From Actinomycetota bacterium (GTDB lineage Bacteria; Actinomycetota; Geothermincolia; Geothermincolales; RBG-13-55-18), in NCBI GenBank assembly GCA_040757835.1, contig JBFLWJ010000001.1:394735-458734 (forward strand): a stretch of 64,000 nt of DNA. The letters run 5' to 3'. The position numbers were made by a program, and so were the translations under genes. The notes beneath the pieces were generated by a model, which was not told where the DNA came from, did no database searches, and worked only from the letters and a program-made list of their open reading frames with translations. Shown here piece after piece: positions 8,752-15,593 of this stretch (within the stretch, counting starts at the first letter, position 1; the number at the start of each line of letters is the position of its first letter).

Positions 8752-9462
8752 ATGAACGATGAAAAGAGTCCCGCTGCCCGCAGTCTGATCATAACCATAG
8801 ACGGTCCGGCAGGGGCTGGCAAGAGCACCGTCGCGCAGAAACTGTCGCGGCGCCTGGGTTTCGGCTACCTCGACACCGGGGCCATGTACCGCGCCCTCAC
8901 CCTGCGTGCTCTGCGTGACCATATCGACCTTGACGACGATAAGGGGCTGGCCGCCCTGGCCGCGGAGATGGACCTGGAGATGGTCTATGCCCCACGCCGC
9001 AGGCCTCCCTTCCGTATGCTCATGGACGGCGAGGACGTGACCAGGGGCATCCGTTCGCGGGAGGTCTCGGTCCACGTCTCCCAGGTGTCTTCGCATCCCT
9101 GCGTACGCAAGGAGATGGTTAGAAAACAACGCCGCCTGGCCGCGGGCGGGGACATGGTGGTGGAGGGCAGGGACGTGGGGACGGTGGTATTCCCCCGGGC
9201 GGACCTGAAGTTTTTTATCACCGCCACTCCCAAGGAACGGGCGCTCCGGCGCTATCGGGAGATGATCAAGGACGGCTACGAGGTATCGCTGCATGCCGTG
9301 GAGCAGGAGATGGTGCGCAGGGACCACCTCGACTCCACGCGCCGGCACAACCCGCTCAAGCGCGCTCCCGATGCAAGGCTCATCGACACCACCGGCGAGG
9401 ACGTCGCGCAGGTGGTGGGAAGGCTTTCCGAGGCGATAAGGGAACGGACGGGAGCGCGGTGA
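8752..9462 (+). CDS. cmk: Cytidylate kinase
   Basis: Phosphorylates CMP and dCMP with ATP. The P-loop is DGPAGAGKST, followed by LDTGAMYRALTLRAL, the CMP-kinase insertion, EGRDVGTVVFP and the LID segment RRDHLDSTRRHNPL. The length of 236 residues is typical. The next gene starts within its last codons (GTGA overlap), so cmk leads an operon with the DUF512 gene and der, a common arrangement. Confidence 0.95.
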   Translation: MNDEKSPAARSLIITIDGPAGAGKSTVAQKLSRRLGFGYLDTGAMYRALTLRALRDHIDLDDDKGLAALAAEMDLEMVYAPRRRPPFRMLMDGEDVTRGIRSREVSVHVSQVSSHPCVRKEMVRKQRRLAAGGDMVVEGRDVGTVVFPRADLKFFITATPKERALRRYREMIKDGYEVSLHAVEQEMVRRDHLDSTRRHNPLKRAPDARLIDTTGEDVAQVVGRLSEAIRERTGAR

Positions 9463-10793
9463 GCCTGCGACCGGCGCGCCGGCTGCCTCCGCCCGGGCAC
9501 TGGCCTCCTCCCCGCATCATGGAGATAAGGCCCTCCTCGCCCTGCCACGGTAAAGTGCATCCGGGTGACCGCCTGGTGGCCATCGACGGTATGAGGCCCC
9601 TGGACATCCTCGACTGCCTGCAGGCCTCTGAAGCGAGACGCGTGACCCTGGAGCTGCGCCGCGGAGAAAAATCCGTCACCCACAGGATACGCAAGACGAG
9701 CGGGACCCCCCTGGGACTGGTCTTCGACGAAGCGGTCTTCGACGGGGTACGGCGCTGCCGCAACCGCTGTGTTTTCTGCTTCGTGGACCAGCTGCCGGAG
9801 GGGCTTCGGCCGTCGCTGTACATCAAGGACGACGACTACCGCCTCTCCTTTTACTACGGCAATTTCGTGACCTTGAACAACCTCTCGCGCGATGACTTGG
9901 AGAGGATAAAGAGGCTGCGCCTGTCGCCGCTCTACGTCTCCCTGCACTCCACTGACCCCGAACTGCGCGGTCTCCTCATGGGCGGAGACGCCGGCGCCGG
10001 CCTGGCGGCTTTGGAGGAACTGGCCGCTGAGGGGCTGGAGTTGCACCTGCAGGTGGTGGTGTGCCCCGGTATAAACGACGGCGAGGAGTTGCGGCGCACC
10101 CTGCGGGAGGCGCTCGAAGGTTACGCGCCGGCTTCCCTGGGGGTGGTGCCGGTGGGGCTTACCCGCCACGTGGGGCGGCTGCCGCAGCGCCTCAAGGGAC
10201 ACGACCGCGGCACGGCACGCGAGGTGCTGGCAGCGGTGCGTGAATACCAAGCGCTCGCCCAGGAACGCCACGGCAGGCGCACCTTCTTCGCGGCCGACGA
10301 GTTCTATCTCCTGGCTGGAGAGGGCTTCCCGCCCGCCGGGGACTACGATGATTATCCGCAACTTGAGAACGGTATCGGCATGGCCAGGAAGTTCATGGAA
10401 GAAATGAAGGAGGGGGCCCTTGCGTGCGTGGGACACATCGGGTCACGGCGCGGCATCGTCACCGGGGCCGCGGGCGGACGGGTCCTGAACGCGGCCCTCG
10501 ATCTGGCCGGTCTGCGCGGCGTGGAGGTCGTAGAGGTCGAGAACCGCCTCCTGGGAGAGTCGGTAACAGTCAGCGCGCTGCTGGGCGGCGCCGATATAGC
10601 GGCGGCCCTGCGGGAGGCGGGGCCGGCCTCGCGTGAGCTGCTCATCCCTGATAGCATGCTGAAAGAGGGGATGTTCATCGACGACATGACCCCCGCAGAA
10701 GTGGAGCGCGCTACCGGTTACCGGCTGCTGCCGGTGGCGGTGGAGGGCGGCGCGCTGCTGCACGCGCTGCTGGCAGAGGAAGGAACGGATTGA
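9459..10793 (+). CDS. DUF512 radical-SAM-like Fe-S protein with N-terminal PDZ-like domain
   Basis: The N-terminal 80 or so residues resemble a PDZ domain (PSSPCHGKVHPGDRLVAIDG). A radical-SAM-type cluster motif follows, CRNRCVFC, i.e. Cys-x3-Cys-x2-Cys, then a TIM-barrel-like section and a C-terminal DUF512 region with the conserved HIGSRRG segment. Proteins of this architecture sit beside der in many Gram-positive bacteria; their reaction is not established. The GTG start overlaps the cmk stop by four bases and the gene abuts der, suggesting translational coupling. Confidence 0.85.
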   Translation: MSLRPARRLPPPGHWPPPRIMEIRPSSPCHGKVHPGDRLVAIDGMRPLDILDCLQASEARRVTLELRRGEKSVTHRIRKTSGTPLGLVFDEAVFDGVRRCRNRCVFCFVDQLPEGLRPSLYIKDDDYRLSFYYGNFVTLNNLSRDDLERIKRLRLSPLYVSLHSTDPELRGLLMGGDAGAGLAALEELAAEGLELHLQVVVCPGINDGEELRRTLREALEGYAPASLGVVPVGLTRHVGRLPQRLKGHDRGTAREVLAAVREYQALAQERHGRRTFFAADEFYLLAGEGFPPAGDYDDYPQLENGIGMARKFMEEMKEGALACVGHIGSRRGIVTGAAGGRVLNAALDLAGLRGVEVVEVENRLLGESVTVSALLGGADIAAALREAGPASRELLIPDSMLKEGMFIDDMTPAEVERATGYRLLPVAVEGGALLHALLAEEGTD

Positions 10794-12136
10794 TGGCATC
10801 GCAAAAGCCGCTGGTGGCGGTGGTGGGCCGGCCTAACGTGGGCAAGTCGACCATGGTCAACCGCATCGTGGCCAAGGGAGATGCCATCGTGGAAAGCGAT
10901 CCCGGCGTGACCCGCGACCGCAACTACTTCACCGCCAACTGGAGGGGGAGGGACTTCCGCATCGTGGACACCGGAGGCATGGACCCGGTGGCGGAGGAGA
11001 AGCTGGTCAAGGCCATAGGCCGGCAGGCCATGCAGGCGGTGGAGGAGGCGGACCTGGTGCTGATGATGGTGGACGCGGCGGAAGGGGTGACCGCCGGCGA
11101 CGAGGAGATAGCCCAGGTGCTGCGGCGCAGCGGCAAGCCGGTGGTGCTCGCCGCCAACAAGGTGGACAACCAGCGCCAGGAGGACGAAACCGTGGAATGG
11201 TACTCCCTGGGCATGGGGGAGCCGTGGCCGGTGTCGGCCATGCACGGCAGGAACATCGGCGACCTGCTGGACATGATCGTGGCCGGCCTCCCCGAGGCGC
11301 CGCTCGAACAGGAGGAGGAAGGGCCGGAGACGGTGGTGGCCATCGTGGGCCGGCCCAATGTCGGAAAGTCCACCCTCTTCAACCGCCTGCTGCGCGAGGA
11401 GCGCTCCATCATTAGCGACATACCCGGCACTACGCGGGACGCGGTGGACACGGTGCTCACCGTGGGGGAGACCACCTACCGTTTCATCGACACCGCCGGC
11501 TGGCGCAAGCGCACCAAGATAAGGGAGGGGGTGGAGTTCTACAGCCAGGTGAGGGTGTGGAAAGCCATCGACCGCGCCCAGGTGGTGCTGCTGGTGGTCG
11601 ACGCGTCCACGGGCATAACCGAGCAGGACCAGAGGATCGCGGCCAGGGTGAAGGACGACGGGCGCGCATGCGCCGTGGTGCTCAACAAGTGGGACCAGGT
11701 GAAGGCCGCCGGCAACGCGCAGGTGGTCTACGAAGACGCCATGGATAAACTCCATTTCATCTCCTACGCCCCTTTCCTGCGCGTGAGCGCCCTCAGCGGC
11801 GCGGGGGTGAACCGCCTGCTGCCGGTGGTGGACCGCGTGCGTGTGACCTGGGAATCGCGCATACAGACCGCCCACCTCAACCAGCTGCTGCACCGTGTCA
11901 TCACCCAGACCCCGCCGCCTTCGCGGCGCGGCAAGCGGCTGCAGATGTACTACCTCACCCAGGCACGGACGGCGCCGCCGCAGTTCGTCTTCTTCGTCAA
12001 CCGCCCCGACCTGGCCACCCCGGCATACGAGAGGTTCCTGGAGCGCAAGATCCGCGAGACCTTCGCCTTCGAGGGGACGCCCATACGCATCGCCTTGCGC
12101 TCGCGCCGTGCCCTGGAGAAGCGGCAGGGCCGCTAG
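10793..12136 (+). CDS. der: Ribosome-assembly GTPase Der
   Basis: Tandem-GTPase factor acting in 50S subunit assembly. Two G domains are visible: GRPNVGKST with NKVD (residues about 1-165) and a second GRPNVGKST with NKWDQ (about 180-350). A C-terminal KH-like domain carries the conserved RRGKRLQMYYLTQ and FVNRPDL. The length of 447 residues is usual. ATG 10793 shares its A with the upstream TGA and follows GAGGAAGGAA. Confidence 0.96.
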   Translation: MASQKPLVAVVGRPNVGKSTMVNRIVAKGDAIVESDPGVTRDRNYFTANWRGRDFRIVDTGGMDPVAEEKLVKAIGRQAMQAVEEADLVLMMVDAAEGVTAGDEEIAQVLRRSGKPVVLAANKVDNQRQEDETVEWYSLGMGEPWPVSAMHGRNIGDLLDMIVAGLPEAPLEQEEEGPETVVAIVGRPNVGKSTLFNRLLREERSIISDIPGTTRDAVDTVLTVGETTYRFIDTAGWRKRTKIREGVEFYSQVRVWKAIDRAQVVLLVVDASTGITEQDQRIAARVKDDGRACAVVLNKWDQVKAAGNAQVVYEDAMDKLHFISYAPFLRVSALSGAGVNRLLPVVDRVRVTWESRIQTAHLNQLLHRVITQTPPPSRRGKRLQMYYLTQARTAPPQFVFFVNRPDLATPAYERFLERKIRETFAFEGTPIRIALRSRRALEKRQGR

Positions 12137-12230
12137 GGGCCGTGCCGCGACGGTATGAAACCGCTTCAGCCCCGATGTGTTATAGTCAACGGATGTTCTG
12201 TGCAGAGCAGAGTGTAAGGGGGATGTCGGC

Positions 12231-12863
12231 TTGGACGCGACGGCGGTAGCCTGGATTTTCGCGAGTTACGTCATCGGCTCGATACCCTTCGGGCTGCTGG
12301 TCTCCATCTTCCTCTTCAAGCAGGACCTGCGCAAGCTGGGCTCGGGGAACATCGGCGCCACCAACGTGCTGCGCAACTTCGGCGTCCGGCCCTTCATAGC
12401 CGTCATGCTCCTGGACATGGCCAAGGGAGTGGCGGCCGTGGCCATCGGCAGGGCCCTGGGGCTTGGCCCCAACCTCTCCCTGGTGGCGGGGCTGGCATCC
12501 ATCGCCGGGCACAACTGGAGCATATTCCTGAAGTTCAAAGGCGGCAAGGGCATCGCCACCAGCGGGGGAGTGATCATCGCCGCCTACCCCTGGCAGGTGA
12601 CGGTGGTGGTCCTGGGCGTCTTCGTCCTCTTGGTGCTGCTCACCCGCATCATGTCCGTGGCCTCCATTAGCGCGGCGGTGACCTTCACCGTGGCAACCTT
12701 CATCGTCTTCTGGGGCGAATGGGACAAGTGGCCTTTCCTGGTCATCGCGCTGGTGGGCAGTGCCCTCGCCATCTACCAGCACCGCGAGAACATCAAGCGC
12801 CTGCTCAAGGGGGAAGAACCGAAGATAGGACGGCGCAAGGCGCAATCTGTCGAGGCGGAGTGA
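12231..12863 (+). CDS. plsY: Acyl-phosphate:glycerol-3-phosphate acyltransferase
   Basis: Integral membrane enzyme making lysophosphatidate from acyl phosphate and glycerol 3-phosphate. The PlsY motifs are present: GSGNIGATNVLRNFG, then GHNWSIFLKFKGGKGIAT. There are about five hydrophobic segments in 210 residues. It starts with TTG behind AAGGGGG; a TATAGT sequence about 50 bases upstream may be a -10 element. The stop overlaps the gpsA start (TGATG), pairing supply of glycerol 3-phosphate with its acylation. Confidence 0.95.
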   Translation: MDATAVAWIFASYVIGSIPFGLLVSIFLFKQDLRKLGSGNIGATNVLRNFGVRPFIAVMLLDMAKGVAAVAIGRALGLGPNLSLVAGLASIAGHNWSIFLKFKGGKGIATSGGVIIAAYPWQVTVVVLGVFVLLVLLTRIMSVASISAAVTFTVATFIVFWGEWDKWPFLVIALVGSALAIYQHRENIKRLLKGEEPKIGRRKAQSVEAE

Positions 12864-13900
12864 TGAAGGTAACGGTCGTCGGATCGGGCAGCTGGGGCAC
12901 GGCCATGGCCTCTCACCTGGCCCTCCTGGGCCACGAGGTGCGCATGTGGGCGAGGGAGCCGGAGGTGGTGGAGGGCATCAACCGCGACGCAAGGAACCCC
13001 CTCTTCCTCAGCGACGTGGAACTGGCCCCGGGTATCGCGGCAGACATCGACCTGGAGAGGTCTCTGGCCGGGGCGGAGGTGGCGGTGATGGCGGTGCCGT
13101 CGCGCTGGACACGCGAGGTGGCCGCGGCGGCGTCACCGTATATGCCTGCCGGCGCCGTCGTCCTCAACCTGGCAAAGGGCTTCGACTACGACAGCGGGTG
13201 GCGCCTCTCCGAGGCCATCGCGGTGGAACTGGGCAGGGACAGGGCGACAGGCGTAGCGGTGCTCTCGGGGCCCAACCACGCCGAGGAGGTGGCGAGGATG
13301 GTGCCCAGCGCCACGGTGATCGCCTGCGGCGACGGTGAGGTCTCCCGCTCCCTGCAGGCCTCCTTCAGCTCGCCGTACTTCCGCGTCTACACCAACAGCG
13401 ACGTGATCGGGGTGGAGGTGGGCGGGGCCTGCAAGAACATCATCGCTATCGCCTGCGGTTTCCTGGACGGCCTCGGCCTCGGGGACAACACCAAGGCCAC
13501 CCTCATTACGCGGGGGCTGGCGGAGATGGCGCGCTTCGGGAGCGCCATGGGAGCCAACCCCATCACCTTCTCCGGCCTCTCTGGCGTCGGAGACCTCATC
13601 GTCACCTGCATCAGCCGCCACTCCCGCAACCGCGGTTTCGGGGAGAGACTGGGAGCGGGCGGGAAGGCCCCGGAGGTGCTCGCCGAGGGCCGCATGGTGG
13701 TGGAGGGCGTCTACGCCACGCGGGCTGTGGTCGGTCTGGCGGAGAAGCTCGGGGTGGAGACGCCCATCGCCCTGGGGGTGCATGCGGTCATAGAGGAAGG
13801 GGTCCCTCCCGCCGAGATGCTCATGGGGCTCATGACCCGCAGCCTCAAGGAGGAGTCCGAGGAGGCCCTCTACCGCGACTTCCTGTTGAAGAGGACATAA
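12863..13900 (+). CDS. gpsA: Glycerol-3-phosphate dehydrogenase [NAD(P)+]
   Basis: Reduces dihydroxyacetone phosphate to glycerol 3-phosphate for phospholipid synthesis. The NAD(P)-binding GSGSWGTA is at residue 7 onward; SGPNHAEEV, the catalytic-Lys segment GGACKNIIAIACG and GLSGVGDLIVTC are diagnostic. The length of 345 residues is normal. ATG 12863 overlaps the plsY stop; upstream in-frame ATGs lie inside plsY and would add an unrelated leader. Confidence 0.96.
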   Translation: MKVTVVGSGSWGTAMASHLALLGHEVRMWAREPEVVEGINRDARNPLFLSDVELAPGIAADIDLERSLAGAEVAVMAVPSRWTREVAAAASPYMPAGAVVLNLAKGFDYDSGWRLSEAIAVELGRDRATGVAVLSGPNHAEEVARMVPSATVIACGDGEVSRSLQASFSSPYFRVYTNSDVIGVEVGGACKNIIAIACGFLDGLGLGDNTKATLITRGLAEMARFGSAMGANPITFSGLSGVGDLIVTCISRHSRNRGFGERLGAGGKAPEVLAEGRMVVEGVYATRAVVGLAEKLGVETPIALGVHAVIEEGVPPAEMLMGLMTRSLKEESEEALYRDFLLKRT

Positions 13901-14219
13901 CCGTCTTCCGGTTAAGGGTCTCTACGGAGCCTGGTCGGGGGAGATCTGGGGGCATGGGTTTAGGGTTGTTCATAAACGCTTTCGCCATATCGGAATATAA
14001 ACCATGCCAGACATCGCGAGGGCGTTCTCCGAGAGGTCCAACAGGAAGTATCCCGATACGGCAACCGCGATGGTCGCTCATATCGATGAACGTTCATCTC
14101 ACCACCTGAAAAGGATCTCTTCGTGCCTGCTCGGTGTGTGAATGAGACGTCCACGGGCAGGCAAAGGGATGTCATCGCCGGCGCTTAAAATATCTTTTGC
14201 ACGGACAGGAGGGATGTTT
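13901..14219 (+). other. Intergenic region between gpsA and the DUF2993 gene
   Basis: About 320 bases without a supported gene. A small hairpin AACCG/CGGTT lies just after gpsA and could be a weak terminator. A TTAAAATATC stretch near 14185 may be part of a promoter for the downstream gene. Nothing else convincing was seen. Confidence 0.3.
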
Positions 14220-14897
14220 TTGCGCAAGTTGCTTTTCACGGTGGTGACCGTTCTGGCACTTCTCCTCGCGGCGGAGGTGGGGGTGACCCTGCTCAGCCAG
14301 CAAGGCATGGAGAGGGCGCTGCGCTCCCAGTACGAGCTGCCGGACAGCCTTGAGGCGAGCATCAACTCCTTTCCTTTCCTGGTGAGCCTTGCCCGCAACC
14401 ACATCGGTGAGCTGCAGTTGACCTGGGAGGGTGAACTGGGGTACCAGGCCGGGGAGGGCGCCCTGGCGGGATTGCCGTACAGGGGCAGCGTTAACCTCTA
14501 TGATCTGGAGCTGAACATGCCGGCTCTTCTCACCGGAAGGCTGGAGGTCAGGGAGGTCTCCCGCCACAGGGCGTCCATGGCCATCTCGATATCCGACATC
14601 GGAAAGGCAATGGGCCTGCCCGGCGACGCCCTGGAAGCCGAAGGAGGTCGCTTGTACCTCTCTGAGGGCGGAAAAAAGACTCAATGCGTGGTCAAGGCGA
14701 GCGGCGTCAACGGGGTGGCCATTGAGCCCCTTGAGGACTATATGAACAGTAAAGATTCAGGCCACAACCCTGATGACACGGTCCACACCGTTGTCTTTCC
14801 GTCCCTTCCCGTGGACGCTGAGCTGCTCAATGCCAGGGTCGAGGGGTCAATGGTGATCCTAGAGATGTCTATACCACAGTGGGAGGGTTATCTCTGA
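14220..14897 (+). CDS. DUF2993 (LmeA-like) exported or membrane-anchored protein
   Basis: The N terminus (LLFTVVTVLALLLAAEVGVTLL) is a signal peptide or single anchor. The remainder resembles the DUF2993 family: an amphipathic start (QGMERALRSQYELPDSLEASINSFPFLVSLA), a beta-rich middle and a late SLPVDAELLNARVEGSMVILEMS. Characterised relatives such as mycobacterial LmeA act in cell-envelope glycolipid assembly. TTG 14220 was chosen because AGGAGG ends seven bases upstream; an ATG six bases earlier is too close to that site. It stands alone between gpsA and the nrd operon. Confidence 0.7.
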   Translation: MRKLLFTVVTVLALLLAAEVGVTLLSQQGMERALRSQYELPDSLEASINSFPFLVSLARNHIGELQLTWEGELGYQAGEGALAGLPYRGSVNLYDLELNMPALLTGRLEVREVSRHRASMAISISDIGKAMGLPGDALEAEGGRLYLSEGGKKTQCVVKASGVNGVAIEPLEDYMNSKDSGHNPDDTVHTVVFPSLPVDAELLNARVEGSMVILEMSIPQWEGYL

Positions 14898-15018
14898 TTT
14901 TCTGAAGTGAAGCTCTACGAAAACGGCTTAAAGTAAAGGTTCATTAAAGGTTTATGTCGGCAGTATAAACATAAAGTAAATAGATAGTAATAAAATGGTA
15001 GAATTTTCGCTAAAAGAC

Positions 15019-15048
15019 TTGACAACTCAACATTTAGTGGTTTATAGT
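15019..15048 (+). promoter_or_regulatory. Promoter of the nrdR-nrdD operon
   Basis: A perfect -35 TTGACA and a near-consensus -10 TATAGT are separated by 18 bases, inside an AT-rich 200-base gap that contrasts with the GC-rich genes on both sides. The expected start of transcription is about 40 bases before the nrdR ATG. Confidence 0.75.
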
Positions 15049-15069
15049 CCATGTAAAGCACAATATGTG
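15028..15069 (+). promoter_or_regulatory. Pair of NrdR-box-like operators
   Basis: Two imperfect palindromes, CAACATTTAGTG (15028-15039) and CACAATATGTG (15059-15069), have centres about 31 bases apart, roughly three helical turns. Their composition resembles the NrdR box (CnnTATATAnnG-like core) and known sites occur as pairs at this spacing. They overlap and flank the -10 element of a promoter driving nrdR, so autorepression is the natural reading. The first box is the weaker match. Confidence 0.55.
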
Positions 15070-15098
15070 GGATATCCTGTACGGGGAGGGGGAAAGCG

Positions 15099-15563
15099 AT
15101 GAAATGCCCCTTTTGCGGAGACCCGGACAGCAAAGTGATCGACTCACGAAGTGCGGATGGCGGGCAGGTGATCAGGCGGAGAAGGGAATGCAAGGGCTGC
15201 AAGAAGAGGTTCACGACCTTCGAGCGCTTCGAGCAGTTCCCGGTGACGGTGGTCAAGCGCAACGGGGACCGGGAACCCTATAGGCGCGAGAAGATACTGG
15301 TGGGGCTGGGAAAGGCTTTCGAGAAGAGGCCTGTCACCAGCCAGCAGATAGAGGACCTGGCCTCGGAGATAGAGGCCGAACTGCGTGAGGAAGGCAAGAA
15401 AGAGATCAGCGCCAGCCATATCGGCATGGCAGTGTTGAGGAAACTCAAGGAGATAGACGAGGTAGCTTATCTCCGCTTCGCCTCGGTATACAAGAACTTC
15501 AAAGATATCAGCGAATTCCAGAGTGAACTGGGGCAACTGCTGGAGAAAAAGGAAGACCTTTAA
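15099..15563 (+). CDS. nrdR: Transcriptional repressor NrdR
   Basis: Nucleotide-sensing repressor of ribonucleotide reductase genes. A zinc ribbon opens the protein (CPFCGD and the later CKGCKKRFTTFER), followed by an ATP-cone (VVKRNGDREPYRREKILVGLGKAFEKRPV), which binds ATP or dATP. The length of 154 residues is standard. It heads an operon with nrdD, a redoxin and nrdG, and probably acts on the two boxes in front of itself. Confidence 0.97.
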   Translation: MKCPFCGDPDSKVIDSRSADGGQVIRRRRECKGCKKRFTTFERFEQFPVTVVKRNGDREPYRREKILVGLGKAFEKRPVTSQQIEDLASEIEAELREEGKKEISASHIGMAVLRKLKEIDEVAYLRFASVYKNFKDISEFQSELGQLLEKKEDL

Positions 15564-15593
15564 GCGGTCTCGCACGAGAGAGGGGGATTAGAG

